Positions 46,849 through 55,176 of a stretch of DNA of 64,000 bases are shown piece after piece (position 1 is the first letter of the stretch; every line of letters begins with the position of its first letter). The notes under the pieces are model-generated. The model worked only from the letters and a program-made list of their open reading frames with translations, searched no databases and was not told the origin of the DNA. Source of the DNA: Lachnospira eligens (GTDB lineage: Bacteria > Bacillota > Clostridia > Lachnospirales > Lachnospiraceae); NCBI RefSeq assembly GCF_009680455.1, contig NZ_WKRD01000009.1, forward strand, positions 62,001 through 126,000, given 5' to 3'. Both the position numbers and the translations under genes were made by a program.

Positions 46849-46864
46849 GTTAGACAAAGCTAAC
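46849..46864. promoter_or_regulatory. Metal-regulator operator, element 2
   Basis: GTTAG-ACAAAG-CTAAC, the same inverted repeat as element 1, centred 64 bases downstream of it and 45 bases before the DUF2325 start. Confidence 0.65.
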
Positions 46865-46893
46865 AAGAGTAAGGTAAATGAAAGGATGAGAAT

Positions 46894-47190
46894 ATGAGCG
46901 TAGTTATTATTGGTGGAAATGAATGTATGGAACGCCAGTATCAGCAGATATGTAAGAAACACGGCTGCAAGGCGAAGGTATTTGTTAAGGAAAAAAGCGG
47001 ATTTTCCAAGCAGATTGGAACACCGGATCTTATGATACTGTTTACTAATACGGTTTCTCATAAGATGGTTTTATCAGCTGTTACAGAGGCTAAGAAGAAT
47101 GATGTAAATATAGTAAGAACACATTCAAGCAGTGCGGCATCGCTTACAAGTGTTTTAGAAACATATTTAAGCGAAAGCAGGGCATGCTGA
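46894..47190 (+). CDS. DUF2325 domain protein
   Basis: 98 residues starting MSVVIIGGNECMERQYQQIC, then IGTPDLMILFTNTVSHKMV and VNIVRTHSSSAASL, as in DUF2325 proteins. These small Rossmann-like proteins are frequent next to Feo and DUF3793 genes in Clostridia, but their biochemical role is not established. It is the first gene after two operator-like elements and a leader hairpin, which points to control by metal. Confidence 0.85.
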   Translation: MSVVIIGGNECMERQYQQICKKHGCKAKVFVKEKSGFSKQIGTPDLMILFTNTVSHKMVLSAVTEAKKNDVNIVRTHSSSAASLTSVLETYLSESRAC

Positions 47191-47230
47191 TAAAGAAGAG
47201 AATAAAGTGCAATATGGAAGGAAAAGAAAA

Positions 47231-47800
47231 ATGGTCTGTACAGATGTATTGGGAAGAATTGAGCGGGAAGTTATAAAAGAGTGTTCTCCGACGCTTGCCG
47301 GATTAAAGACGGGCAACCTTTTTAATTACAGATATGATAATATATCTGATTTTAGGAAAGAGCTTGCAAGTGTAAACAGAAAACTTAACGCCAAAGGCGT
47401 GTATGTTACATTTTTAAAGCGAAATGAAAAGAGTGCACTTTTATATGTGTTCAGACCTGACAGATTAGAGAAGGATTTGTCACAGCCAGCAGTACAAAAT
47501 GTACTGAAAACATTTGGATATACAGATTATAAAGTTGGAGCAAGCATCAAGCATCTTAAACAGAGAGTGGGGGAGAACACATGCTTTCCACATGAAATAG
47601 GATTGTTCTTAAGTTACCCGGTGGAAGATGTAATCCAGTTTATAAGACAAAAGGGCTGTAATTACAAATGTTGTGGGGTATGGAAGGTGTATTGTGATGA
47701 GGCATTTAGCCAGAAGATGTTTGCACGTTATAGAAAATGCACAGAAGTATATTTAAGAGTCTTTGACCGAGGCAGAAGCATATCTGCATTAACGGTTTAA
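47231..47800 (+). CDS. DUF3793 family protein
   Basis: 189 residues from the ATG at 47,231 (GGAAGGA upstream); a GTG at 47,207 would add eight basic residues. SPTLAGLKTGNLF, GVYVTFLKRNEKSALLYVFRP, CFPHEIGLFLSYPVEDV and YKCCGVWKVYCDE are characteristic of DUF3793. Function is unknown; the family is repeatedly found with DUF2325, flavodoxin and FeoA/FeoB, suggesting a role in iron- or heme-linked redox metabolism. A flavodoxin gene follows after 32 bases. Confidence 0.85.
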   Translation: MVCTDVLGRIEREVIKECSPTLAGLKTGNLFNYRYDNISDFRKELASVNRKLNAKGVYVTFLKRNEKSALLYVFRPDRLEKDLSQPAVQNVLKTFGYTDYKVGASIKHLKQRVGENTCFPHEIGLFLSYPVEDVIQFIRQKGCNYKCCGVWKVYCDEAFSQKMFARYRKCTEVYLRVFDRGRSISALTV

Positions 47801-47832
47801 GCATATAAAAAGTAAAAAGGAGAGATTGGATA

Positions 47833-48255
47833 ATGAGTAAAGTAGCAGTAGTTTATTGGAGTGGAACAGGTAATACAGAGACAATGGCTAACGCAGTTGC
47901 AGAAGGTGCTAAAGGAGCCGGAGCAGAGGTTGATGTACTTGTGGCAAATGATTTTAATTCAGGAAAGGTTGCTGAATATGATGGAATCGCATTCGGATGC
48001 CCGGCAATGGGAGCAGAGAATCTCGAAGAATCAGAGTTTGAGCCAATGTTCACAGAGGTAGAAGGAAGCCTTAGCGGTAAGAAAATTGCACTTTTCGGTT
48101 CATATGGATGGGGAAGCGGCGAATGGATGGCTGACTGGGAAGAAAGAAGCAAGGCTGCAGGGGCTGTTCTTGCAACAGACAGCGTAATCTGTCAGGAAGC
48201 ACCAGATGATGATGCTGTTGAAAACTGCAAAAAACTTGGGGCAGCGTTAGCATAA
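47833..48255 (+). CDS. Flavodoxin
   Basis: A 140-residue short-chain flavodoxin. The FMN phosphate loop is SGTGNTE at residues 10-16, with aromatic-containing loops YGWGSGEW near residue 93. It carries low-potential electrons in place of ferredoxin, typically under iron shortage, which matches its position in an iron-regulated locus. AAGGAG lies upstream at good spacing. It could in principle also serve as electron donor for the RfbH dehydrase, but nothing in the sequence shows that. Confidence 0.93.
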   Translation: MSKVAVVYWSGTGNTETMANAVAEGAKGAGAEVDVLVANDFNSGKVAEYDGIAFGCPAMGAENLEESEFEPMFTEVEGSLSGKKIALFGSYGWGSGEWMADWEERSKAAGAVLATDSVICQEAPDDDAVENCKKLGAALA

Positions 48256-48369
48256 TTATTTATTGCCTGTAATATATTGAAAAGATTGCACATTTTGCCC
48301 CCCTGGTTGGTTATATCAATCAGGGGTTAAACTGTTCTAAAAAATATTATAAAAATATAACAAAAGTTG

Positions 48370-48401
48370 TTGACATCTAATGACCATTAGAATATACTAA
48401 C
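48370..48401 (+). promoter_or_regulatory. feo promoter with overlapping operator (element 3)
   Basis: TTGACA at 48,370-48,375, 17 bases, TATACT at 48,393-48,398. ATTAG-AATATA-CTAAC at 48,386-48,401 covers the -10 box. A second overlapping palindrome, TCTAATGACCATTAGA (48,376-48,391), fills the spacer. Regulator binding at either would block polymerase. Confidence 0.75.
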
Positions 48402-48453
48402 CGAGGTGGTAATGAAAAACATTATCAATATGCTAAAAAGAGGAGATGAGCTT

Positions 48454-48663
48454 ATGCCATTAACTATGATTGATGAAGGAACTCCATATACAATCCAGCG
48501 GATTGGTGGAAAGGAAGAAATAAGACGTTTTCTTGAGAATCTTGGATTCGTTCCGGGAGCAGTAGTAACAGTTGTTTCTAAAGCTGGCGGTAATGTCATT
48601 GTTAACATTAAGGAATCAAGAGTGGCCATAGGAAAAGATATGGCTAATAAAATTATGGTATAA
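48454..48663 (+). CDS. feoA: FeoA family protein 1
   Basis: 69 residues from the ATG at 48,454, chosen because AGAGGAG is eight bases upstream and FeoA proteins commonly start MPLT; an ATG at 48,412 would add a 14-residue tail. It is a small SH3-like beta-barrel (GTPYTIQRIGG, FLENLGFVPGAVVTVVSKAGGNVIVNI) that works with FeoB in ferrous iron uptake. A second FeoA gene follows 53 bases later. Confidence 0.9.
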   Translation: MPLTMIDEGTPYTIQRIGGKEEIRRFLENLGFVPGAVVTVVSKAGGNVIVNIKESRVAIGKDMANKIMV

Positions 48664-48716
48664 AGGACTGAATATGCCAGTTCTTATATAAAACTAAAAT
48701 AAGAAGGAGATAAACT

Positions 48717-48935
48717 ATGACTTTAAGAGATGTATCTGTAGGCCAGACTGTTAAAGTTACCAGGTTAAATGGTGATGGTCCGGTTAAGAGAAGAATTATG
48801 GATATGGGAATTACTAAGGGAGTTGAAGTCTATGTAAGAAAGGTAGCACCTTTGGGAGATCCTGTAGAGGTTACAGTAAGAGGCTATGAATTATCGCTTC
48901 GTAAAGCCGATGCCGAGATGATAGAGGTAGGCTGA
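48717..48935 (+). CDS. feoA: FeoA family protein 2
   Basis: 72 residues, another SH3-like FeoA (VKVTRLNGDGPVKRRIMDMGITKGVEVYVRKVAPLGDPVEVTVRGYELSLRKADAEMI read in pieces). MDMGITKG and the VRGYELSLR stretch are the classical FeoA signature, closer to the family norm than the first copy. It lies between feoA1 and feoB; an operator-like element separates it from feoB. Confidence 0.93.
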   Translation: MTLRDVSVGQTVKVTRLNGDGPVKRRIMDMGITKGVEVYVRKVAPLGDPVEVTVRGYELSLRKADAEMIEVG

Positions 48936-48951
48936 TTTTTTTTACATGCAG

Positions 48952-48967
48952 GTTAGCATAATCTAAT
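48952..48967. promoter_or_regulatory. Metal-regulator operator upstream of feoB (element 4)
   Basis: GTTAG-CATAAT-CTAAT, one mismatch from perfect symmetry. A further half-matching element GTTAG-CAGATG-CATAA starts at 48,992, forty bases later. Both precede feoB. Confidence 0.6.
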
Positions 48968-49037
48968 TAATGTAAGAATTGTCAAATGTTTGTTAGCAGA
49001 TGCATAAACATTTATATAAAAGAAATGAGGTAGTCAA

Positions 49038-51542
49038 ATGTCAATTAAAATTGCATTAGCAGGTAATCCAAACTGCGGTAAAACAACATTGTTTAATGCT
49101 TTGACCGGTTCTAATCAGTTCGTTGGTAACTGGCCAGGTGTTACAGTTGAGAAAAAGGAAGGTAAATTAAAGGGACATAAAGATGTAACTATCATGGATT
49201 TACCAGGTATTTATTCACTTTCTCCTTATACTCTTGAGGAGGTAGTAGCAAGAAATTATCTTATTAACGAAAGACCTGATGCAATCATCAATATTGTTGA
49301 TGGTACTAACATTGAAAGAAACCTTTATCTTTCAACACAGATTATGGAACTGGGGATTCCAGTTATTATGGCTGTTAACATGGTCGATATCATGGAAAAG
49401 AACGGAGATAAGGTTGACCTTGCCAAGTTAGGAAAGAACCTTGGATGTGAAGCTGTTGAGATATCAGCTCTTAAGGGAACTGGCATTAAGGAAGCAGCAG
49501 AGAAGGCTGTTAAGCTTGCAGAGAGCAAGAAGCTCAATACAATTGCTCACAAGTTTGATGATAAGGTTGAGGCAGCTATATCTGCAGTAGAAGATAAGCT
49601 TGGTCTTGATATTGTTGAAGAACAGAAGAGATTCTTTGCTATCAAGCTTCTTGAGAAGGATGATAAGATTAAAGTTCTTATGAAGAATGTTCCAGATGTT
49701 TCAGCTGAGATTGAGACTCTTGAGAAAGAATTTGATGATGATACAGAAAGTATTATCACTAATGAAAGATATACATATATATCTTCAATTATCAGTGGAT
49801 GTTTTGCAAAGAAGTCTGAGAAGAAGCTTTCTACATCAGATAAGATTGATAGAATAGTTACTAACAGATTCTTAGCACTTCCAATATTTGCAGTTGTAAT
49901 GTTCATCGTATACTATGTATCAGTTACAACAGTTGGTACATGGGCAACAGACTGGGCTAACGATGGTGTGTTCGGTGATGGCTGGCATCTCTTCGGAATT
50001 GGCACTTCAGCTTACGAAGAAGTAGCTGATGAGTATGGTGATTCAGATGCAATCATCGGGGCATATATCGACAGCCTTGGTGATAAAGGTGAAGAGTATG
50101 CAGATGCTATTGATACAGAAGCTGATGATTATGATTCAGATGCAGCAGTAGCAGCATTAAAGAAACTTGAAAACACAGTTCCAGCTAATCTTACATTAGA
50201 TTATGATGTAGAAGATGAGGAAAATCTCAGTGTAACAACAGAGACAACAGATGCAGCTGGTGTTAAGGAAGCTATAAAACAGTGTATAGACAATGATGGT
50301 GCAGCTCCAGATCCTGCTAATTATGGTGTATGGGTTCCTGGTATCCCAGTGCTTCTTGAGTCAGGACTTGATGCAATTGGTTGTGTAGACTGGTTAAAGG
50401 GTCTTATCCTTGATGGTATTGTAGCCGGTGTTGGTGCAGTACTTGGCTTCGTTCCACAGATGCTTGTATTATTCATATTCCTTGCATTCCTTGAGTCTTG
50501 CGGTTATATGGCACGTATAGCATTCATTATGGATAGAATTTTCCGTAAGTTCGGTCTTTCAGGTAAGTCATTCATTCCAATGCTTATCGGTTCAGGTTGT
50601 GGTGTTCCTGGTATCATGGCTTCACGTACAATTGAGAACGACAGAGACCGTAAGATGACAATTATGACAACAACATTTATTCCTTGTGGAGCTAAGCTTC
50701 CATTCATAGCAATGGTTGCCGGAGCTATCTTTGATGGTGCTCCATGGGTTGCTCCATCAGCATACTTCCTTGGAATATTCTCAATTATCTGCTCAGGTAT
50801 CATCTTAAAGAAGACAAAGTTATTCGTTGGAGATCCGGCACCATTCGTTATGGAGCTTCCAGCATATCATCTTCCAACAGTTGGTACAGTATTAAGAAGC
50901 ATGTGGGAGCGTGGATGGTCATTCATCAAGAAGGCCGGAACAATCATCACACTTTCAACAATCATTATCTGGTTCACAACATACTTCGGATTTGTTGATG
51001 GAACATTTACAATGCTTGCAGATGATCAGATTGACTTCTCTATTCTTGGCAGAATTGGTAAGGCAATCGCATGGATATTTGCTCCTTTAGGATTTGGTAA
51101 CTGGCAGGCAACTGTTGCTTCTATTACTGGTCTTGTTGCTAAGGAGAATATCGTTGGTACAATGGGTATCCTTTACTCAGCAGGTGAGGGAACAGTATAT
51201 GCTAACATGGCAGCTACATTTACAGTAGTAAGCGGATATGCATTCCTTGCATTTAATCTTCTCTGTGCTCCTTGCTTCGCAGCAATGGGTGCTATTAAGA
51301 GAGAGATGAACAACACTAAGTGGTTCTGGATTGCAATCGGATACCAGTGTGGATATGCTTACCTTGTAGGTCTTGTAATTAACCAGATTGCTGGTCTTAT
51401 TACTGGCGACACAGCATTTAATGTATTCACAGTAATCGCAATTCTTATAATTGTTGGCTTCATTTATCTGTTATTCAGACCATATAAGGAAAGTAAGACA
51501 TTAAAGGTTGATTCTAAGAAGCTTTTAAATGCAACAAAGTAA
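49038..51542 (+). CDS. feoB: Ferrous iron transport protein B
   Basis: 834 residues. The N-terminal G domain has GNPNCGKTTLFN, the switch region GVTVEKKEG, DLPGIYS and NMVD; a helical domain follows, then a polytopic membrane part with ESCGYMARIAF, GSGCGVPGI and FIPCGAKLPF, the metal-path cysteine motifs. Between the first and second membrane segments (about 320-430) is a loop unusually rich in Asp and Glu. It transports Fe2+ inward. It heads a string ending with the Cys-rich partner and a Fur-family regulator. Confidence 0.96.
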   Translation: MSIKIALAGNPNCGKTTLFNALTGSNQFVGNWPGVTVEKKEGKLKGHKDVTIMDLPGIYSLSPYTLEEVVARNYLINERPDAIINIVDGTNIERNLYLSTQIMELGIPVIMAVNMVDIMEKNGDKVDLAKLGKNLGCEAVEISALKGTGIKEAAEKAVKLAESKKLNTIAHKFDDKVEAAISAVEDKLGLDIVEEQKRFFAIKLLEKDDKIKVLMKNVPDVSAEIETLEKEFDDDTESIITNERYTYISSIISGCFAKKSEKKLSTSDKIDRIVTNRFLALPIFAVVMFIVYYVSVTTVGTWATDWANDGVFGDGWHLFGIGTSAYEEVADEYGDSDAIIGAYIDSLGDKGEEYADAIDTEADDYDSDAAVAALKKLENTVPANLTLDYDVEDEENLSVTTETTDAAGVKEAIKQCIDNDGAAPDPANYGVWVPGIPVLLESGLDAIGCVDWLKGLILDGIVAGVGAVLGFVPQMLVLFIFLAFLESCGYMARIAFIMDRIFRKFGLSGKSFIPMLIGSGCGVPGIMASRTIENDRDRKMTIMTTTFIPCGAKLPFIAMVAGAIFDGAPWVAPSAYFLGIFSIICSGIILKKTKLFVGDPAPFVMELPAYHLPTVGTVLRSMWERGWSFIKKAGTIITLSTIIIWFTTYFGFVDGTFTMLADDQIDFSILGRIGKAIAWIFAPLGFGNWQATVASITGLVAKENIVGTMGILYSAGEGTVYANMAATFTVVSGYAFLAFNLLCAPCFAAMGAIKREMNNTKWFWIAIGYQCGYAYLVGLVINQIAGLITGDTAFNVFTVIAILIIVGFIYLLFRPYKESKTLKVDSKKLLNATK

Positions 51543-51571
51543 TTAAATGATATATTATCGGAGGTGTAATT

Positions 51572-51712
51572 ATGCTGGGAACAATTATAGTAGGAGTTAT
51601 ATTGGTGATTATAGTTGCGCTTATTGTACGCAGTATGGTACACGACAAGAAAAACGGTAAATCGTTCACATGTGGTGGCGACTGCGGTAAATGCAAAGGT
51701 CACTGCCATTAA
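51572..51712 (+). CDS. FeoB-associated Cys-rich membrane protein
   Basis: 46 residues: one N-terminal transmembrane helix (GTIIVGVILVIIVALIV), a short basic linker and a C-terminal CGGDCGKCKGHCH cluster with four Cys and two His. This is the small protein that often follows feoB in Firmicutes and may bind iron or sense it. CGGAGG lies upstream. The gene ends 13 bases before the regulator start. Confidence 0.9.
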   Translation: MLGTIIVGVILVIIVALIVRSMVHDKKNGKSFTCGGDCGKCKGHCH

Positions 51713-51725
51713 AAGGAGGTAACGG

Positions 51726-52154
51726 GTGGTCAGAAATCCTGATAAAGACAAAGACATTATTATTTCTCGTCTCAAGCAGCAGGGTTGCAGGATAACTAAA
51801 CAGAGGCTTATGCTTCTTGATGTAATTCTTGAAGAGGACTGCTCAAGCTGTAAAGAGATTTATTACAAGGCAGTAAAAAAGGATCCTAAGATTGGGGCTG
51901 CAACTGTATATAGAATGGTTAATACACTGGAAGAAATAGGTGCAATTAACCGTAAGAATATGTACAGAATAACTTGTGATGAGAATGATAATGGCGGTTA
52001 TACTGTAAGATTAAACGATGATTCGTCAATTAATTTATCAGAAAGCAAATGGAGTAAAATTATTGAGTCAGGGCTAGAAGCCTGCGGATACATTAAGAAT
52101 CAGAAGATAACAAGTGTAGTTGACAGGAAAAAGGCAGTTTCAGTTAATAAATAA
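51726..52154 (+). CDS. Fur family transcriptional regulator
   Basis: 142 residues starting at GTG (AAAGGAGG upstream). Residues about 1-80 are the Fur winged helix (KQQGCRITKQRLMLLDVI, CKEIYYKAVK, KIGAATVYRMVNTLEEIGAI). The C-terminal dimer/metal domain is atypical: the usual HHHxHxxC-type ligands are missing, the region instead reading RITCDENDNGGYTVRL, and no CxxC pair follows. It may sense metal differently or not at all. It probably controls this locus. Confidence 0.85.
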   Translation: MVRNPDKDKDIIISRLKQQGCRITKQRLMLLDVILEEDCSSCKEIYYKAVKKDPKIGAATVYRMVNTLEEIGAINRKNMYRITCDENDNGGYTVRLNDDSSINLSESKWSKIIESGLEACGYIKNQKITSVVDRKKAVSVNK

Positions 52155-52165
52155 TATTTACTAAT

Positions 52166-52199
52166 AAGGGAGAGGTGAAACTGTTTCATCTCTCCTTTT
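52166..52199 (+). terminator. Terminator after the Fur-family gene
   Basis: GGAGAGGTGAAAC and TTTCATCTCTCC form a tight stem followed by TTTT. Confidence 0.9.
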
Positions 52200-52203
52200 G
52201 CTA

Positions 52204-52224
52204 TATTGAGAAGATTTCTCAATA
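52204..52224. promoter_or_regulatory. Fur-box-like inverted repeat upstream of the P-type ATPase operon
   Basis: Nine-base arms TATTGAGAA and TTCTCAATA flank GAT. TTGAGAA/TTCTCAA arms resemble Fur-family boxes. It is unlike the TTAG-N6-CTAA elements at the Feo promoters. A TATAAT lies at 52,260-52,265, just downstream. Confidence 0.6.
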
Positions 52225-52320
52225 AGTAGATTTATGTAGAAATGTTACATAATGTGTAATATAATAACCGTCAAACTTAAGAAACATTTATTGTCCAATA
52301 TGGACAGAGAGGAGCACAGT

Positions 52321-52596
52321 ATGAAAATTAATAACTTAAAGAAACCAGGACTTTTTGCAGCAGGTGTATTATTTGGAACAGCTGGAATTAAGATTCTTAC
52401 AAGCAAGGACGCAAAGAAGCTTTACACTAACTGTACAGCAGCAGTTTTAAGAGCTAAATCATGCATAATGAAGACAGCTACAACTGTTCAGGAAAACTGC
52501 GAGGATATATATGCTGATGCTAAGACAATCAATGAGACAAAGTATAACACAGAAGAAGTTGTACTTGATTCAGTAGATGAAGATGAGGAAGCGTAA
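52321..52596 (+). CDS. DUF6110-like small protein linked to metal ATPase
   Basis: 91 residues from the ATG at 52,321 (AGAGGAG upstream). A short hydrophobic N-terminal stretch (GLFAAGVLFGTAGIKIL), then KDAKKLYTNCTAAVLRAKSC and a Glu/Asp-rich C-terminus. Such proteins are often encoded directly before heavy-metal ATPases in Clostridia and may be an accessory membrane-associated subunit. The ATPase starts six bases after the stop. Confidence 0.75.
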   Translation: MKINNLKKPGLFAAGVLFGTAGIKILTSKDAKKLYTNCTAAVLRAKSCIMKTATTVQENCEDIYADAKTINETKYNTEEVVLDSVDEDEEA

Positions 52597-52602
52597 CAGA
52601 GT

Positions 52603-54678
52603 ATGAAATTCATAATAAAGCATGATGTGCCCGGAAGAATCCGTGTTCACATGGATGCTTCTGGCATGACTTTTACACAGGCAGATACCTTGCAGTATTA
52701 TCTTAAGAATCTGCAGGGCGTCACGAATGCCAAAGTGTATGAGAGAACTGCTGATGCAGTTGTTGAGTACGGATGTTCAAGAAAGACTGTGATTGAAGCT
52801 ATTGCTAAGTTCAGATACAGCAATGTAGAGGTTCCTGAAGATGTTCTTGCAACATCAGGAAGGGCAATCAATTCACACTATACTGAGAAGTTAGCAGATC
52901 AGGTTTTATGGAGAATGACTAAGAAATTGTTTATTCCGGCACCGGTATGTGCGGTATTAACAACGGTATCTTCAATGAAGTACATTTATAAAGGAATCAG
53001 GACACTGCTTGACAGAAAGCTTGAAGTGCCAGTTCTTGATGCAACTGCAATAGGAGTTTCTATCTTAAGAAGAGACTTTAATACAGCTGGTTCAGTAATG
53101 TTTCTTCTTGGTATAGGTGAGATAATAGAGGACTGGACACACAAGAAGTCGGTTGACGACCTTGCAAGAACGATGTCACTTAACGTTAATAAGGTCTGGT
53201 TAAAGACAGATGATGCAGAAGTACAGGTATCTGTGAAAGATGTTAAGGACGGAGATAATGTAATAATCCGGATGGGTAATGTAATCCCATTTGATGGAAC
53301 TGTTATCAGTGGTGAGGCTATGGTTAATCAGGCTTCACTTACAGGAGAATCTGAGCCAGTAAGAAGAGGTGAGGGAACTTCTGTATTTGCAGGAACTGTA
53401 GTAGAAGAGGGCGAGATAGTATTCAGAGTTAAGCGTGCCGGAGGCTCAAGCAAATATGACAAGATTGTCAGGATGATTGAAGAATCTGAGAAGTTAAAAT
53501 CAGGTCTTGAGTCAAAAGCAGAGCATCTTGCAGATAAGCTTGTACCTTATTCACTTGGTGGAACTGCACTTACATATCTGTTAACACGCAATACTACTAA
53601 GGCATTGTCAATACTTATGGTCGATTTCTCATGTGCATTGAAACTTGCTATGCCTATTACGGTACTTGCAGCAATAAGACAGGCAAGTCAGGCGAGTGCA
53701 ACAGTCAAGGGCGGTAAGTTCTTAGAGGCAATTGCTGAAGCGGATACTATCGTATTTGATAAGACAGGTACACTTACAAAGGCCAAGCCAACAGTAAGCA
53801 GGGTATATTCATTTAACGGAATGCCGGAAGATGAGCTGTTAAGAATAGCTGCGTGTCTTGAGGAACATTTTCCACATTCAATGGCTAAGGCCGTTGTTAA
53901 TGAAGCTGGCAGAAGAAACCTTATGCATGAAGAGATGCATTCTAAGGTTGAATATATTGTTGCACATGGAATATCAACATTTATCAATACAAGCAAGGTT
54001 ATCATAGGAAGCCATCACTTTGTATTTGAGGATGAGGCATGTGTAATTCCAGCGGGAAAGCAGAAGTTATTTGACAGTCTTCCAGATGACTGCTCACATC
54101 TTTATATGGCAATTAACGGTCAGCTTGCAGCAGTTATATGCATAATTGATCCATTAAGAGAAGAAGCACCGGAGGTTATTGAAGGGCTTAAGAAGGCTGG
54201 AATATCAAAGGTTGTCATGATGACCGGAGACAGTGAAAGAACAGCCGCCTCTATTGCCAGAAAGGTTGGCGTTACTGAATATTATTCAGAAGTTCTTCCA
54301 GAAGACAAGGCTAAGTTCGTAGAGAAAGAGCGGGCAGCCGGACGAAAGGTAATTATGATTGGTGATGGAATTAATGACTCACCAGCGCTTTCAGCAGCAG
54401 ATGTAGGTATTGCCATAAGTGATGGTGCTGAGATTGCAAGAGAGATTGCAGATATCACTGTCGGCGCAGATGATCTTAACCAGATACTTATGCTTAAGAA
54501 ATTAAGTGACAGTCTGATTAAGAAGATTAACAGAAATTACCGTGTGATTGTCGGATTCAATTCCGCACTTATTGCACTTGGTGTAACGGGCGTCATACAG
54601 CCTACAACTTCAGCACTTCTTCATAATACATCAACACTTGTTATAAGTCTTGAGAGTATGAAGAATCTGCCGGTTTAA
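52603..54678 (+). CDS. P1B-type heavy-metal-transporting ATPase with unusual SCA motif
   Basis: 691 residues. An N-terminal HMA-like fold (about 1-70) without the CxxC metal site; then a membrane region, the actuator TGES (LTGESEPVRRG), phosphorylation Asp386 in DKTGTLT, and GDGINDSPALSAADVGIAIS. The membrane metal motif, CPC or SPC in most P1B pumps, reads Ser343-Cys344-Ala345 in DFSCALKLAMP. Metal is unknown; context suggests iron, manganese or zinc export. It forms a unit with the small upstream gene. Confidence 0.9.
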   Translation: MKFIIKHDVPGRIRVHMDASGMTFTQADTLQYYLKNLQGVTNAKVYERTADAVVEYGCSRKTVIEAIAKFRYSNVEVPEDVLATSGRAINSHYTEKLADQVLWRMTKKLFIPAPVCAVLTTVSSMKYIYKGIRTLLDRKLEVPVLDATAIGVSILRRDFNTAGSVMFLLGIGEIIEDWTHKKSVDDLARTMSLNVNKVWLKTDDAEVQVSVKDVKDGDNVIIRMGNVIPFDGTVISGEAMVNQASLTGESEPVRRGEGTSVFAGTVVEEGEIVFRVKRAGGSSKYDKIVRMIEESEKLKSGLESKAEHLADKLVPYSLGGTALTYLLTRNTTKALSILMVDFSCALKLAMPITVLAAIRQASQASATVKGGKFLEAIAEADTIVFDKTGTLTKAKPTVSRVYSFNGMPEDELLRIAACLEEHFPHSMAKAVVNEAGRRNLMHEEMHSKVEYIVAHGISTFINTSKVIIGSHHFVFEDEACVIPAGKQKLFDSLPDDCSHLYMAINGQLAAVICIIDPLREEAPEVIEGLKKAGISKVVMMTGDSERTAASIARKVGVTEYYSEVLPEDKAKFVEKERAAGRKVIMIGDGINDSPALSAADVGIAISDGAEIAREIADITVGADDLNQILMLKKLSDSLIKKINRNYRVIVGFNSALIALGVTGVIQPTTSALLHNTSTLVISLESMKNLPV

Positions 54679-54685
54679 GACTATG

Positions 54686-54718
54686 AAACGGACTCATCTT
54701 CGGGTGGGTTCGTTTTTT
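54686..54718 (+). terminator. Terminator after the ATPase gene
   Basis: AAACGGACTCATC and GGTGGGTTCGTTT (with G-U pairs) close on a TTCG tetraloop, followed by a T run. Confidence 0.9.
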
Positions 54719-54839
54719 ATTTGAAGGCAAAAAGTTCTGAATGGATAAATATATACTATACCCATAAGGCACAATATAAATTAATAATCGCAGGATATTA
54801 TTTTATTACAACAAAATGAAATTATGTAACAAAAGAAAA

Positions 54840-54938
54840 TTGACTAAGCCGTACGGCTTATATTATAATGCTTTTATCAAAACAAAGCCGCTCGGCTTTA
54901 TTTATGAGAGAATATGTATAATAGAGCCGTACGGCTTA
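54840..54938 (+). promoter_or_regulatory. hipB promoter with three evenly spaced palindromic operators
   Basis: TTGACT (54,840-54,845), 18 bases and TATAAT (54,864-54,869) form a promoter. Operator 1, TAAGCCGTACGGCTTA, fills the spacer (54,845-54,860). Operator 2 is AAAGCCGCTCGGCTTT (54,884-54,899) and operator 3 AGCCGTACGGCT (54,925-54,936). Centres lie at 54,852.5, 54,891.5 and 54,930.5, exactly 39 bases apart. This is the expected layout for cooperative autorepression by the HipB-type protein encoded next. Confidence 0.85.
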
Positions 54939-54960
54939 TTTTAATGCTGGAGTGATTATC

Positions 54961-55176
54961 ATGAAAATAACTGATTCAGAAGAACTGGGAAATATAATCA
55001 GGAACAGGAGAAAAGAATTAAAGTATACGCAGGCATTTTTGTCAGAATATACTGGTCTTAGTGTAAGTTTTATATCAGATGTAGAAAGAGGTAAAACAAC
55101 TGTTGAGATTGGCAAAGTAATGCAGTTAATTTCAATTTTGGGACTTGATATTAATATTAATGTAAGGGGGAGATAA
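54961..55176 (+). CDS. HipB-type antitoxin / XRE regulator
   Basis: 71 residues from the ATG at 54,961 (GGAG eight bases upstream). It is almost entirely a helix-turn-helix: LGNIIRNRRKELKYTQAFLS, SVSFISDVERGKTTVEIG, like short HipB/Y4mF-family antitoxins. It should bind the palindromes upstream. Its stop overlaps the start of the broken toxin gene (TAATG), the usual coupling in hipBA. With no toxin, it is an orphan. Confidence 0.88.
   Translation: MKITDSEELGNIIRNRRKELKYTQAFLSEYTGLSVSFISDVERGKTTVEIGKVMQLISILGLDININVRGR

Noticed and set aside
48299..48326. CCCCTG/CAGGGG hairpin after flavodoxin as a definite terminator
   Set aside because: A stem with a G-rich 3' arm is present, but no T run follows, so it is not listed as an intrinsic terminator.
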